Shown here piece after piece: positions 40,353-50,484 of a stretch of 64,000 nucleotides of DNA. Location of the stretch: the NCBI RefSeq assembly GCF_014203125.1, contig NZ_JACHIH010000008.1:81670-145669 (forward strand), written 5' to 3'. The stretch's first letter is position 1. Each line of letters opens with the position of its first letter. The DNA comes from Rhodopseudomonas rhenobacensis. Lineage in GTDB: Bacteria; Pseudomonadota; Alphaproteobacteria; Rhizobiales; Xanthobacteraceae. Both the position numbers and the translations under genes were made by a program. The notes under the pieces were generated by a model. It saw only the letters and a list, made by a program, of their open reading frames with translations, had not been told where the DNA came from and searched no databases.

Positions 40353-41324
40353 ATGAAGGCCTTTGCGGAACTGACCGAGCGCGAAATTCTCGCCGTGGCG
40401 ATCGCCGGCGAAGAAGAGGACAGCCGGATCTATCTGGCCTTCGCCGAGGACCTCGCCGAGCGCTATCCGGACTCCGCCAAGGTGTTCACCGAGATGGCCG
40501 AGCAGGAAAAGGGCCATCGCCACCTGCTGCTCAAGCTCTACGAGCAGCGCTTCGGCCCCAATCTGCCGCCGATCCGCCGCCAGGACGTCAAGGGCTTCAT
40601 CCGCCGCCGGCCGATCTGGCTGACCCGCAACCTGGCGCTCGACACCATCCGCAAGGAAGCGGAGACCATGGAGTTCGAGGCCGAACGGTTCTACGCCAAG
40701 GCCGCCGAGCAGACCACCGACACCGGCGTCCGCCGGCTGTTGTCCGATCTCGCCGAAATCGAGAAGGGGCACGAGCAACTCGCGGCCAAGTTGTCGGAGA
40801 CCATCCTCACCGCCGGCGTGCGCGGCGAGGAGGACAAGACGCGGCGACGGATGTTCGTGCTGCAATACGTTCAGCCCGGTCTCGCCGGCCTGATGGACGG
40901 TTCGGTGTCGACGCTGGCGCCGCTGTTCGCCGCGGCGTTCGCCACCCACCAGAACTGGCAGACCTTCCTGGTCGGGCTTGCCGCCTCGATCGGCGCCGGC
41001 ATTTCGATGGGCTTCGCCGAAGCCTTGTCGGACGACGGCTCGATGACCGGCCGCGGTTCGCCCTGGCTGCGCGGCGGCATCTGCGGCTTGATGACCACGG
41101 TCGGCGGGCTCGGCCACACGCTGCCTTATCTCGTTCCCGACAGCTGGGCCAACGCGTTCTGGATCGCCACCGCGATCGCCGGCTTCGTGGTGTTCATCGA
41201 ATTGTGGGCGATCGCCTATATCCGCGCCCGCTACATGGACACCCCGTTCCTGCAGGCGGTGTTCCAGATCGTGCTCGGCGGCGTCATCGTGCTCGCGGTC
41301 GGCATCCTGATCGGCGGCGCTTAG
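40353..41324 (+). CDS. mbfA: Membrane-bound ferritin MbfA (iron exporter)
   Basis: A 323-residue two-domain protein. Residues ~1-155 form a ferritin/rubrerythrin-like di-iron domain ([52 protein letters not shown]). Residues ~165-323 form a VIT1-like membrane domain ([37 protein letters not shown], and several helices). MbfA exports iron and protects against iron and peroxide stress. The Irr box just upstream fits its known regulation. Confidence 0.95.
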   Translation: MKAFAELTEREILAVAIAGEEEDSRIYLAFAEDLAERYPDSAKVFTEMAEQEKGHRHLLLKLYEQRFGPNLPPIRRQDVKGFIRRRPIWLTRNLALDTIRKEAETMEFEAERFYAKAAEQTTDTGVRRLLSDLAEIEKGHEQLAAKLSETILTAGVRGEEDKTRRRMFVLQYVQPGLAGLMDGSVSTLAPLFAAAFATHQNWQTFLVGLAASIGAGISMGFAEALSDDGSMTGRGSPWLRGGICGLMTTVGGLGHTLPYLVPDSWANAFWIATAIAGFVVFIELWAIAYIRARYMDTPFLQAVFQIVLGGVIVLAVGILIGGA

Positions 41325-41648
41325 CGGCGGCCGCCCAGCACGCGGCCCGCCGTCGAACAGTTAAATCGAAGCTGCCGAAGCTACGGCTCTGAGGCCGGTT
41401 TGCCGGCGGCTTTGCGGCGCGTGGCGCGTCCAGTTACTTCCCGTTGATTGCGATAGCGACGCGCAAATGCAACCGGAGGTTCCTGCGTATCATCCACGAT
41501 GTTCCGTCTTAAGCGTCTGCTAACAGTTCGCAACCAATATAGGTCAGCTGCCCTGATAGCAATCCAATTGCACCACGTCAGCCAACGACGCGGCAGTGGA
41601 CGACCGCGAGCCGCCCTGCACATCTCCCTTCAATCAAAGAGGATACTC
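41325..41648. other. Gene-free stretch upstream of the PAS chemoreceptor
   Basis: Nothing was recognised in these 324 bases apart from the ribosome-binding site (AGAGGA) before the ATG at 41649. An open frame that continues upstream to 41499 has no start signal. Confidence 0.4.
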
Positions 41649-43328
41649 ATGACGTTCTGGCAACGCAGCTCCGACGCGACCAACGCCATGGCCCAGATTG
41701 AAGCGCTCGGCCGCTCGCAGGGCATCATCGAGTTTTCCACCGATGGCAAAGTCCTCACCGCCAACCAGAATTTCCTCACCGCGCTCGGCTACACGCTGGC
41801 CGAGATCCAGGGCAAGCCGCACAGCATGTTCGTCGAGCCGGCGATGCGCGACAGCGCCGGCTATCGCGAGTTCTGGGCGGCGCTCAATCGCGGCGAGTTT
41901 CAGGCGGCGGAATACAAGCGCATCGGCAAGGGCGGCAAGGAAGTCTGGATCCAGGCTTCCTACAATCCGATCCTCGACGATGCCGGCAAGGTGACGAAGG
42001 TCATCAAATTCGCGACCGACATCACCGCGCAAAAGCTGCGCAACATGGAAGCCGCCGGCAAGATCGCGGCGATCCAGCGCGCGCAGGCGGTGATCGAGTT
42101 CGATCTCGACGGCACCATCCTCACCGCCAACGACAATTTCCTCAAGGCGCTCGGCTACACGCTCGCGGAAATCCAGGGCAAGCACCACAGCATGTTCGTC
42201 GAGCCGCAGGAGCGCGGCGGTGCCGGCTATCGCGAATTCTGGGCCGCGCTCAATCGCGGCGAGTTTCAGGCGGCGGAATACAAGCGGATCGGCAAGGGCG
42301 GCAAGGAAGTCTGGATTCTCGCGACCTACAATCCGATTCTCGACGACAACGGAAAGCCGCTGAAGGTGGTGAAATTCGCCACCGACGTCACCGCGCAGAA
42401 GCTGCGCTTCGCCGACCTCGCCGGCCAGGTCGAAGCGATCGGCAAGTCCCAGGCGGTGATCGAATTCGCGATGGACGGCACCATTCTCACCGCCAACGAC
42501 AATTTCCTGCATGCGCTGGGCTACACGCTGTCCGAGATCAAGGGCCGCCACCATTCGATGTTCGTCAGTCCGAGCGAGCGCGACGGCGCCGCCTATCGCG
42601 AATTCTGGGCCGCGCTCAATCGTGGCGAGTTCCAGGCCGCCGAATACATGCGGCTCGGCAAGGGCGGCCGCGAGGTCTGGATTCAGGCCTCCTACAATCC
42701 GATCCTCGATCTCAACGGCAAGCCGTTCAAGGTCGTCAAATACGCCACCGACACCACCGCGCAGGTGATCGCACGGATGAAGAGCGAGCGGGTCCGCGGC
42801 ATGATGGAGACGGTGGCGGCGGGCGCCGAAGAATTGAACGCCTCGGTGCGGGAAATCTCCGAAGCCATGACCAAGTCGAAGGACACTGCGGGTTCTGCGG
42901 TCGGCAAGGTCGAGATCGCCGACGGCCAGGCGCAGCGGCTGACGCTAGCGGCGCAGTCGATGGGCGGCATCGTCGATCTGATCGGCAACATCACCGGCCA
43001 GATCAACCTGTTGGCGCTCAACGCCACGATCGAATCCGCGCGCGCCGGGGAGGCCGGCCGCGGCTTCGCGGTGGTCGCCTCCGAAGTGAAGAGCCTCGCC
43101 AATCAGGCCAAGCAGGCCACCGACAGAATCGGCAGCGAGATCGCCGGCCTGAACGGCATCTCGGTCGACGTTGTCGCGGCGCTGTTGGCCATCAAGGTGG
43201 AAATCCAGAACGTCAGCGAATATGTCAGCTCCACCGCGGCGGCGGTCGAGGAACAAAGCACCGTCACCAACGAAATGTCGTCGAGCATGCAGCGCGCCGC
43301 CGCCGAAGCCGCCAGCATCGGCAGCTAG
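41649..43328 (+). CDS. Soluble chemoreceptor with three tandem PAS domains
   Basis: A 559-residue protein with no membrane segment. Residues ~15-380 contain three PAS+PAC units of exactly 122 residues each, very similar to one another (for example [36 protein letters not shown] and [18 protein letters not shown]). Residues ~380-559 are a chemoreceptor signalling domain with the conserved tip [20 protein letters not shown] and [19 protein letters not shown]. It should act in the cytoplasm, sensing a ligand or redox state through the PAS domains and signalling to CheA. Cofactor unknown. Confidence 0.9.
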   Translation: MTFWQRSSDATNAMAQIEALGRSQGIIEFSTDGKVLTANQNFLTALGYTLAEIQGKPHSMFVEPAMRDSAGYREFWAALNRGEFQAAEYKRIGKGGKEVWIQASYNPILDDAGKVTKVIKFATDITAQKLRNMEAAGKIAAIQRAQAVIEFDLDGTILTANDNFLKALGYTLAEIQGKHHSMFVEPQERGGAGYREFWAALNRGEFQAAEYKRIGKGGKEVWILATYNPILDDNGKPLKVVKFATDVTAQKLRFADLAGQVEAIGKSQAVIEFAMDGTILTANDNFLHALGYTLSEIKGRHHSMFVSPSERDGAAYREFWAALNRGEFQAAEYMRLGKGGREVWIQASYNPILDLNGKPFKVVKYATDTTAQVIARMKSERVRGMMETVAAGAEELNASVREISEAMTKSKDTAGSAVGKVEIADGQAQRLTLAAQSMGGIVDLIGNITGQINLLALNATIESARAGEAGRGFAVVASEVKSLANQAKQATDRIGSEIAGLNGISVDVVAALLAIKVEIQNVSEYVSSTAAAVEEQSTVTNEMSSSMQRAAAEAASIGS

Positions 43329-43469
43329 CAACCGCGACCGGGTTGTATCGTTGGAGCGCTTCTAAGAGGAGTTCTATTGGCGCCTGAATTGGTACGCGCG
43401 TAAGCACGCCCCCGTCATTGAACTGTCGCGTCACCTCTGCTGACGAGACGTCAGATCGGGGGACGTGTT

Positions 43470-45731
43470 GTGTCGAAGCATCTTTTTGCATTGGGTTTAT
43501 CTGTCGCCTCGGGCGCGCTTGCGCTCGGCTTGATGTCGACCAACGTGTCGGCGCAGCAATCTTCAGCAACAATTGCCGGCGAATCCGCATTGCCGCCGGT
43601 GGTGGTGAATTCGCCGAAGCTGCGTCGCGCGGCACCGGCCGCAACGCGCCGCGTTCGCGCTGCGCCGGCGGCCGCGGCGCGCGCGCCGCAATCGAAGCCG
43701 GTGCAGAATTTCGTCGAGAATCCGCGCGGACCGATCGTGGGCTACGTCGCCAACCGTTCGATGGTCGGCACCAAAACCAACACCGCGATCAACCAGACGC
43801 CGCAATCGGTCTCGGTGATCGGCGCCGAACAGATCCGCGACCAGCAGCCCGGCAAGCTCGACGAGGTGCTGCGCTACACGCCCGGCATTCTCGGCGGCTA
43901 CTTCGGCACCGACACCCGCGCCGACTGGTTCCTGATCCGCGGCTTCCAGGCCAATCCCGACAGCTTCTTCCTCGACGGCCTGCAGCTGTTCTCGACGTCC
44001 TATGCGACGTGGAAGATTCCGCCGGCCAATATCGAGCGCATCGAGGTGCTGCGCGGCCCCTCCGCGGTGCTGTATGGCGGCAGCAGCCCGGCCGGCCTCG
44101 TCAACGTCGTCAGCAAGATGCCGCCGGCGGAGCCGATCCGCTACATCGAAACCGGGGTCAACAATTACGGCAACCGCTATGTCAGTTTCGACGTCGGCGG
44201 CCCGATCGCCACCGCGCCGGGGAACGGACAAGTGTTGTATCGCGTGGTCGGCCAGGCCAAGGCCGGCGACACCCAGACCGACTACGTCAAGGACGACAGC
44301 TATTTCATCGCGCCGTCGCTGACCTGGAAGCCGGACGCCGACACCTCGTTCACGGTGCTGGCCTCGGCGACCAAGACCGAGACCAACAGTTCGAACTTCC
44401 TGCCCTATGTCGGCAGCGTGGTTGACGCGCCCTATGGCCGGATCCGCACCAGCCTGTTCACCGGCGAGCCCTCCAACGACAAGTGGACCCGCGAACAGGA
44501 GATGATCGGCTATCAGTTCGAGCGCAATGTTTCGGACAGCGTCACGTTCCGGCAGAACGCGCGCTACGCCCATCTCGACAACACCGTCAGCGGCCTCTAC
44601 GGCTTCGGCTACGCCACCACCGCGGCCGCCGGCGATCTGATGCGCGGCAATTTCTATGCCCACAACGTCGCCGATCAGGCCAATCTCGACAACCAGCTGG
44701 AATATCGCTTCAACACCGGGGTTCTCAGCCACACCGCGCTGTTCGGCCTCGATCTGAAACATTACAGCCTCGACGACATTCAGGGTTTTGCGATGGCGAA
44801 TTCGCTCAACCTGGTCAATCCGGTCTACACGCCGACCGCGCAATTCAGCGGCACGCCATATCAGGACGCTACGTTCACGCAAAAGCAGCTCGGCACCTAT
44901 CTGCAGGACCAGATCCGGCTCGGCCGGCTCACGCTGGTGCTGAGCGGCCGTAATGATTGGGTCAAGACCGACAACGACAACCACATCGGCGCGAGTCTCT
45001 CGCGCGACGACAGCAAGTTCTCCGGCCGCGCCGGGCTGATCTACAATTTCGACAACGGGCTGGCGCCTTACGTGTCCTATGCCACCAGCTTCAACCCGAT
45101 CGTCGGCACCAATTTCGTGCTGAACCAGCTTTATCTGCCGGAGACCGGCAAGCAGACCGAGGTCGGCGTCAAGTTTCAGCCGAACGGTTTCGACGGCCAT
45201 TTCGGCGTCGCGCTGTTCGACCTGAAGCGGCAGAACGTGCTCACCACTGATCCGAACAACGCGCTGCAGTCGATCCAGACCGGCGAGGTCACCTCGCGCG
45301 GGCTGGAGCTCGAAGCCGTCGCCAATCTGATGCCGGGCTTCAAGGTTACCGGCTCGTTCACCACCTACAACATCTTCGTCAGCAAGAATCTGGATTCCTC
45401 GCTGATCGGCACGGTGCCGACCAACACGCCGCGGCAGCTCGCGTCCGCCTGGGGCGACTACACGTTCCAATCCGGCCCGCTCGCCGGGTTCGGCTTCGGC
45501 GGCGGCGTGCGCTATGTCGGGATGTCGTTCGCCGACACCGCCAACACGCTGACGGTGCCGGCCTATGTGCTCGGCGACGCCGCGATCCACTACCAGTGGC
45601 AGAACTGGCGGCTGGCGCTCAACGTCACCAACATCTCCGACGAGGTCTATGTCGGCACCTGCCAGACCGTCACCGCCTGCTTCTACGGCGACCGCCGCCG
45701 CGCGGTGGCGAGCCTCGGCTACAAATGGTGA
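43470..45731 (+). CDS. TonB-dependent siderophore receptor
   Basis: A 753-residue outer-membrane receptor with a signal peptide ending near VSA-QQ, a Pro/Ala/Arg-rich N-terminal stretch (residues ~45-75), the plug (NQTPQSVSVIGAEQIRDQQP, IRGFQANPDSFFLDGL, RIEVLRGPSAVLYGGSSPAGLVNVVSK) and a 22-strand barrel ending LGYKW. The plug pattern is of the ferrichrome/ferrioxamine (FhuA/FhuE) type, so hydroxamate uptake is likely. The start is a GTG after GGGGGA. No Irr- or Fur-like box is obvious upstream, although mbfA and iron genes are neighbours. Confidence 0.9.
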   Translation: MSKHLFALGLSVASGALALGLMSTNVSAQQSSATIAGESALPPVVVNSPKLRRAAPAATRRVRAAPAAAARAPQSKPVQNFVENPRGPIVGYVANRSMVGTKTNTAINQTPQSVSVIGAEQIRDQQPGKLDEVLRYTPGILGGYFGTDTRADWFLIRGFQANPDSFFLDGLQLFSTSYATWKIPPANIERIEVLRGPSAVLYGGSSPAGLVNVVSKMPPAEPIRYIETGVNNYGNRYVSFDVGGPIATAPGNGQVLYRVVGQAKAGDTQTDYVKDDSYFIAPSLTWKPDADTSFTVLASATKTETNSSNFLPYVGSVVDAPYGRIRTSLFTGEPSNDKWTREQEMIGYQFERNVSDSVTFRQNARYAHLDNTVSGLYGFGYATTAAAGDLMRGNFYAHNVADQANLDNQLEYRFNTGVLSHTALFGLDLKHYSLDDIQGFAMANSLNLVNPVYTPTAQFSGTPYQDATFTQKQLGTYLQDQIRLGRLTLVLSGRNDWVKTDNDNHIGASLSRDDSKFSGRAGLIYNFDNGLAPYVSYATSFNPIVGTNFVLNQLYLPETGKQTEVGVKFQPNGFDGHFGVALFDLKRQNVLTTDPNNALQSIQTGEVTSRGLELEAVANLMPGFKVTGSFTTYNIFVSKNLDSSLIGTVPTNTPRQLASAWGDYTFQSGPLAGFGFGGGVRYVGMSFADTANTLTVPAYVLGDAAIHYQWQNWRLALNVTNISDEVYVGTCQTVTACFYGDRRRAVASLGYKW

Positions 45732-45756
45732 GGGCGAGGGGGATGAACGCGGGCTG

Positions 45757-45892
45757 GTGTCCCGGGCAAGGAGCAGCGCCTCTGGCGCTGCGCCGCAGAA
45801 CCGGGACCGTACCAAGGGCAGCATCCGTAACGGCCCCGGCTCGCAGCGCACCACGCCGCAAATGCGGCGCGTTGCACCGCGTCCGGGGCACG
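45757..45892. repeat. Dispersed ~130-base repeat, copy 2 (inverted relative to copy 1)
   Basis: Begins gtgtcccgggcaag and ends cgtccggggcacgc. It matches 18514-18642 when read in reverse, in the outer ends and in the gccccggctcgc and gggaccgt blocks. It fills the gap between two convergent genes. Confidence 0.7.
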
Positions 45893-45898
45893 CTTCTG

Positions 45899-46831
45899 TT
45901 ATCCCGCCGCCTTCGGCTTCCTCGCCGCCACATAGACCCCCGCCAGCACCAGCGCGTAGCCGAAGCCGTGATACAGCTGCGGCCGTTCGCCGAGGAAGCC
46001 GATCGCCATCGCCGAGCCGAACACCGGGATCAGGTGAAAGAACGGCGCGGCGCGGTTGGCGCCGATCAGTTCGATGCCGCGGTTGTAGCAGAGGTAGGCC
46101 AGGATCGACGGGAACACCGCGACGTAGCCGAGCGAGGCGAGATTGCCGAGCGTGAGCTGCGGCGCCGGCCGCAGCGCCAATTCCCAGACCAACAGCGGCA
46201 CCAGGAACAGCGCGCCGCAGCCGAAGGTGAAGGCCAGGAACGACATGCCGTGGATCGTCGGCCGCCGCTGCGACAGCGCCGAATACAGCCCGAACAGCGC
46301 CATCGCGATGATGAAGAATAGATCGCCGCGGTTGAGATCGATGTCGGCGAGCTGGCGCAGATCGCCGTGCAGCAGGATCACGACGACGCCGAGCATCGAC
46401 ACCAATACGCCCAGCGCCTGCGCCAGCGTCAGCCGCACGCCCAGAACGATCAGCGACCAGATCGCCACGAACAGCGGCCCGGTGGATTGCAGCAGCAGGA
46501 TGTTCAGCGCCGTGGTGTATTCCAGCGCGGTGTATTGCAGCGTGTTGAACGCCGAGATGCCGATCACCGAGATCGCGATCATCAGGCCGAGGCTTCGGCG
46601 GATCTCGTGCCAGTCGCGCTTCAGATGCGGCCAGGCGAACGGCAGCACGATCAGGAACGCCACCGCCCAGCGCAGGAACGACAGCGTCACCGGCGGGAAA
46701 TGCCCGGCGGCGGCGCGGCCGACGATGGCGTTGCCGGCCCAGAACGCCGGCGTCAGGCTGAGCAGCAGATAGGGTTGATCGGACAGCCACGCAAAACGGT
46801 GGGGCTTGGCGGGCGGATGCGACGGGGTCAT
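45899..46831 (-). CDS. EamA-family (DMT) transporter
   Basis: A 310-residue protein with ten predicted helices in two EamA halves: AFWAGNAIVGRAAAGHFPPVTLSFLRW in the first and ALFGLYSALSQRRP followed by VFPSILAYLCYNRGIELIGANRAAPFFHLIPVFGSAMA in the second. This family exports metabolites such as amino acids or purines; the substrate is unknown. The ATG at 46831 is used because an upstream codon at 46933 adds a basic non-conserved leader. Confidence 0.85.
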   Translation of the reverse strand: MTPSHPPAKPHRFAWLSDQPYLLLSLTPAFWAGNAIVGRAAAGHFPPVTLSFLRWAVAFLIVLPFAWPHLKRDWHEIRRSLGLMIAISVIGISAFNTLQYTALEYTTALNILLLQSTGPLFVAIWSLIVLGVRLTLAQALGVLVSMLGVVVILLHGDLRQLADIDLNRGDLFFIIAMALFGLYSALSQRRPTIHGMSFLAFTFGCGALFLVPLLVWELALRPAPQLTLGNLASLGYVAVFPSILAYLCYNRGIELIGANRAAPFFHLIPVFGSAMAIGFLGERPQLYHGFGYALVLAGVYVAARKPKAAG

Positions 46832-46998
46832 GCGAGGCCTGGACTGCTGGCGCGGCCGCACCTCTGCGCCAAACCGCATCCGTGCACGCCGCCTCCCTGA
46901 ATTTGCCGCCAGCAATACGGATTTCTGCGGCAATCACAATGCCGTCCGCCGCATGGCCCGGCGGCATTGCGATTCGCGCATCGGCCACGCGGCCCCGG

Positions 46999-48291
46999 TC
47001 AGCCGACCTCGCTCTGTTCGGTCTTCTTCAGTTTGCCGATGCCGAGGATGTCGAGCATCGCCTTCTCGTAGAACGGCTCGCTCTCGCCGCGGCTCATCTT
47101 GCGCATGAAATACTTCTCAAACGCGATCTTGGCGTTGTGCACCCAGACCCCGGAGGCCGACCAGTTGACGTTGCGCGGCGGCAGCTGCGGCTGCGCCACG
47201 AAGGCGACGCCGGAATCGCCGAAATCCGCCAGGCACACTGCGTTCCAGGTCGCCTGGTGGGTCGGCTGTTGGCCGTCGAGCATCTGCCGGATGTTGTGCG
47301 CGGTGGCGGTGACCATCGATTCGATCATGAAGCCGGTCTTCGGCACGCCGCACGGCACCGGGGTCGGCCCGGTCGGCGGGATCGCGACGCAGACCCCGAC
47401 GGCGAACACGTTGCGATATTTCGGGTTGCGCTGGTGCTTGTCGATCAGGACGAAGCCGCGCGGATTGACCAGGCCGTCGATGCCGCGCAACGGCGCGATG
47501 CCGCGGAACCCGGGGATCAGCATCGAATAGCCGAACGGCAGTTCGCTGGTCTTCTTCACCGCGCCGTCGTCGGCGATTTCCTCGACGATGATCTTGCCGG
47601 GCTCGACCCGGGCGACGCGGCTGTTGGTGATGAACTTGATGTGGTGCTGGCGCATCTCGGCTTCGAGCAGCCCCTTGGTGTCGCCGACGCCGTCGAGCCC
47701 GAGATGCCCGACATAGGGCTCAGGCGTAATGAAGGTCATCGGCACCTGGTCGCGGATCTTGCGGCGGCGCAGCTCGGTGTCGAGGATGAAGGTGAACTCG
47801 TAGGCCGGGCCGAAGCAGGAGGCGCCTTGCACGGCGCCGACCACGATCGGGCCGGGCTTGCTGCAGAACGCCTCGAAGGCGTCGGCGGCCTTGCTGGCGT
47901 GGTCGACGTGGCAGATCGAGGCGGTGTAGCCGTCGGGGCCGAGCCCTTCGATCTCGTCGAAGGCGAGCTCCGGGCCGGTGGCGATGATCAGCACGTCGTA
48001 GCTCACCGACGAGCCGTCGGCGAGCTCGATGCGGTTGTTGTCGGGATCGAGCCGGGTGGCCGGCACCGGCCTGTAATTGATGCCGCGGCGTTCGAACACC
48101 GGCGCCAGATCGATCTGCACCGACTCTCTGGTGCGCCACTTCACCGCCACCCAGGGGTTCGACGGCACGAAGTGATAGATCGGATCCTTGGTGACCACGG
48201 TGACGGTGTCGTGCAGCCCGAGCTGATCCTTGATCTCGTAGGCCATGATGACGCCGCCGAGCCCGGCGCCCAGAATCACGATGTTGGCCAT
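46999..48291 (-). CDS. sqr: Sulfide:quinone oxidoreductase
   Basis: A 430-residue FAD flavoprotein. It has the N-terminal dinucleotide motif IVILGAGLGGVIMAYEI, the second motif YDVLIIATGPEL, and the three catalytic cysteines of sulfide:quinone reductases (C127, C159 in QGASCFGPAYEF and C353 in AVCLADFG). PVPCGVPKTGFMIESM is the quinone-side region. It oxidises sulfide and feeds electrons to the quinone pool, consistent with sulfide use by purple non-sulfur bacteria or with detoxification. An unusually AT-rich island 170-210 bases upstream may carry its promoter and operator. Confidence 0.9.
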   Translation of the reverse strand: MANIVILGAGLGGVIMAYEIKDQLGLHDTVTVVTKDPIYHFVPSNPWVAVKWRTRESVQIDLAPVFERRGINYRPVPATRLDPDNNRIELADGSSVSYDVLIIATGPELAFDEIEGLGPDGYTASICHVDHASKAADAFEAFCSKPGPIVVGAVQGASCFGPAYEFTFILDTELRRRKIRDQVPMTFITPEPYVGHLGLDGVGDTKGLLEAEMRQHHIKFITNSRVARVEPGKIIVEEIADDGAVKKTSELPFGYSMLIPGFRGIAPLRGIDGLVNPRGFVLIDKHQRNPKYRNVFAVGVCVAIPPTGPTPVPCGVPKTGFMIESMVTATAHNIRQMLDGQQPTHQATWNAVCLADFGDSGVAFVAQPQLPPRNVNWSASGVWVHNAKIAFEKYFMRKMSRGESEPFYEKAMLDILGIGKLKKTEQSEVG

Positions 48292-48460
48292 CGCCTGTCC
48301 TCCGTTTCGGCCACGACCGCTGCGGTCGCGACGCTGTTTCCTCCGGTGGGCCGCAGTTGCCGATGATTGTTGTTGTCTGCGGGGCCGCGGCCGTTTCGGC
48401 CTGCGGAGACTTTTGCCGCCCGGCGGGAGCGCGATCCTCGCCGGCCGGGGGCCGCTTAAT

Positions 48461-48503
48461 TTCGTATATTCGTTTATTTGAAGATATGAATATATAAGAC
48501 CGC
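48461..48503 (-). promoter_or_regulatory. AT-rich palindromic island upstream of sqr
   Basis: Within GC-rich DNA this patch holds TATATTC (48467-48473) and GAATATA (48488-48494) as an inverted repeat with a 14-base centre. Such AT-rich palindromes fit a BigR/SqrR-type sulfur-responsive repressor. This assignment is inferred from the neighbouring gene only. Confidence 0.4.
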
Positions 48504-48537
48504 GCGCATCGGCTTGTCAACTCGCCTGATCGGGGCG

Positions 48538-49026
48538 TCAACCCGGCAGCGCGGCGTCGTTGGCGAGCACCGCCAGCGTGGTCTCGCCGTCCTGGCGCAG
48601 GTCGCTGGTGAAGCGCGCCGCCAAGGCCTGCATCGGCAGGTTGGATTTCAGGCAGGACATTTCGATGCGGCGGAGGCCGAGCCGGTGCGCCTCGGCGATC
48701 ATCGCCGCCATCAGCCGGCCGCCGATACCCCGGCGGCGAAACTCCGCCTCGACGCTGAATGCGGCCTCGGCGGCGTGCTGCTGCGGATCGCGAAGCAGCA
48801 ATTCGCAGCCGCCGCGGATTTCGCCGTCCGCCAGATAACCGATCACCACCCGGCCGTCGGCGAGCGCCGCGCCGGCGTGCAGCAGGACCTGAAAATCCGG
48901 CACGTCGTCGAAGAACCGCATCCGCCGCGCGGCTTGGTCGAGCCGCATCAAATGATCACTGTAGCGATCGGCGTCGGCAGGCCCAAGCCGGACAACGCAG
49001 CCCCCTGGATCGACATTCGCGGTCAT
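48538..49026 (-). CDS. GNAT-family N-acetyltransferase
   Basis: A 162-residue protein with acetyltransferase features: VRLGPADADRYSDHLMRLDQ at the N-terminus, GYLADGEIRGGCELLL, and the acetyl-CoA block FSVEAEFRRRGIGGRLMAAM. AARRMRFFDD resembles the opening of GNAT proteins that are fused to acyl-CoA synthetase-type lysine acetyltransferases. The acceptor is unknown. It is upstream of sqr on the same strand, separated by 246 bases and the AT-rich island. Confidence 0.8.
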   Translation of the reverse strand: MTANVDPGGCVVRLGPADADRYSDHLMRLDQAARRMRFFDDVPDFQVLLHAGAALADGRVVIGYLADGEIRGGCELLLRDPQQHAAEAAFSVEAEFRRRGIGGRLMAAMIAEAHRLGLRRIEMSCLKSNLPMQALAARFTSDLRQDGETTLAVLANDAALPG

Positions 49027-49166
49027 GGTCGAGGCCCCCCGGACAAGCCCTCGAAGATTAGTGCGAGTTGGGAACTGCGCAAGCGGGCGGCGGAGGTTAA
49101 GTGGTACGGGCGGGGAGGCTAAGTGCTACGCGCTCCGCGGGTGCCATCTGAAAGGGCTACTTGCCT

Positions 49167-49261
49167 CCGCGTCATGGCCGGGCTTGTCCCGGCCATCCAC
49201 GGAAACAGGTAGCTCCTTGCTCGTGGGCGTGGATGGCCGCGACGAGCGCGGCCATGACGTG
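49167..49261. repeat. Palindromic repeat (gtcatggccgggc family), copy 1
   Basis: Starts cgcgtcatggccgggcttgt and ends acgagcgcggccatgacgt. Same family as the copies at 56443-56471 (partial) and 56506-56609. Confidence 0.75.
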
Positions 49262-49319
49262 TTGAATTCAGGTGCCTGAACTCTATCGCTTTGAGTGAGG
49301 CCCGCTGGTCGCTCGCCGC

Positions 49320-49631
49320 CTAGCAGCCCTGGTCGACCGGCTGGGCGCCTTGCGCCTGCTGCGCGGCGGTGGGCTGGCCCTGCATCTGCCGCTGCGCGTC
49401 TTCCGACGAGGCCGGGCCGCCGGTAGCGGCGCGGCCGATGGTCGAGGTCGGCGGGTGCTGCTCGGAGCCGGAGGCCGCATCGGCGCGCGGCGCCTGGCCG
49501 GTGTTGCCGACCGTAGGCCCCGCGCCGGCGTCCTTGGCCTTGCCGTCGGCGCCGATGGTGCAGGGGCCGGCCTGCGCGCTGCCGATGCCGAGCGCGAGCA
49601 GTGCCGCGCCGCAAAGAATCGCTTTCTTCAT
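49320..49631 (-). CDS. Small exported protein, Gln/Ala-rich
   Basis: A 103-residue protein with a signal peptide (MKKAILCGAALLALGIGSAQ, cleavage at AQA-GP). The mature part begins with a Cys two residues after cleavage (GPCTIG) and ends with a Cys, so a disulfide joining the ends is possible. The tail is rich in Gln and Ala (QMQGQPTAAQQAQGAQPVDQ). The good site GGGAGAGA fixes the start at 49631. Function unknown. Confidence 0.75.
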   Translation of the reverse strand: MKKAILCGAALLALGIGSAQAGPCTIGADGKAKDAGAGPTVGNTGQAPRADAASGSEQHPPTSTIGRAATGGPASSEDAQRQMQGQPTAAQQAQGAQPVDQGC

Positions 49632-49737
49632 CTGTCTCTCCCAGGGTTTCCCGCCCTTCTGCGTGCGCTCTGTCGGCGCCTGTGAGGGCAGAGCGACAAC
49701 CCGGCGGCGCGGCTGCGGTTCCTGGCGCGGTCCGCGC

Positions 49738-50211
49738 TCACGCCACCAGGTCGCGCGCAAGCGCGCCGAGCGCGGTCATCGCGGCGTTGGGATCGAGCCG
49801 GATCTGCAGCCCGCGCTGGCCGCCGTTGAGATAGACCTCGGGCTCGGCGAGCGCGGCCTGTTCGATCGCGGTCGGCACCCGCTTCTTCTGGCCGAACGGC
49901 GAGATGCCGCCGACGTGGTAGCCGGTCAATCGCTCGGCATCCGCCGGCTTCATCATCTTGCCGGCCTTGCCGCCGAAGGCGTGGGCGAGTTTCTTCATGC
50001 TGACTTCGCGGTCCGACGGCACCACCACGCAGACCGGCTTGCCGTCGACCTCGGCCATCAGCGTCTTCAGCACGCAGCGCGGCTCGGCGCCGAGCGCGGC
50101 GGCGGCCTGCAGCCCGATCGAGTCGGCGTCGGGGTCGTAATCGTAGGAGTGCAGCGTGAAGCCGACGCCGAGCTTTTCGAGCGCCTGGGTGGCGCGGGTG
50201 GTCTTCGACAT
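49738..50211 (-). CDS. ybaK: Cys-tRNA(Pro)/aminoacyl-tRNA deacylase, YbaK/EbsC family
   Basis: A 157-residue single-domain editing protein. Features: TRATQALEKLGVGFTLHSYDYDP, CVLKTLMAEVDGKPVCVVVPSDREVSMKKLA with the catalytic Lys, and HVGGISPFGQKKRVPT, the family signature. YbaK removes Cys or other wrong amino acids from tRNA(Pro) in the cytoplasm. The length is typical. Confidence 0.9.
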   Translation of the reverse strand: MSKTTRATQALEKLGVGFTLHSYDYDPDADSIGLQAAAALGAEPRCVLKTLMAEVDGKPVCVVVPSDREVSMKKLAHAFGGKAGKMMKPADAERLTGYHVGGISPFGQKKRVPTAIEQAALAEPEVYLNGGQRGLQIRLDPNAAMTALGALARDLVA

Positions 50212-50484
50212 GAGGAAATGCCTGTTGTTAGTTCCGCCCGGAGCGATGGCGGTGTCACGTCATTGCGCAGGGAACTGCAAGTTCCAAGTTCAAATCTGGT
50301 CGAATCGAGCGGAACTGGCCAATATTGTACAGTCAAGTTAATCCCCGGATTTTACACAGGCGTCATGGTCCGTTTGCTACGGTCCACTCGGTTGAACGTA
50401 ACGCCAGCGCGCTGCGGCAAGTCCTCGGGGCTTGCTGAATGCCCGGGTGAACAAGCGGCGCACCGAACTTCCAGGGAGGACTTG

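Noticed and set aside
41381..41623. An 80-aa reverse frame in the gap before the PAS chemoreceptor
   Set aside because: Arg-rich translation without start signal or recognisable features.
43563..46988. A 1141-codon open frame on the reverse strand across the siderophore receptor
   Set aside because: It is the antisense shadow of the receptor and the transporter gene; its composition is not protein-like and the receptor on the other strand is complete.
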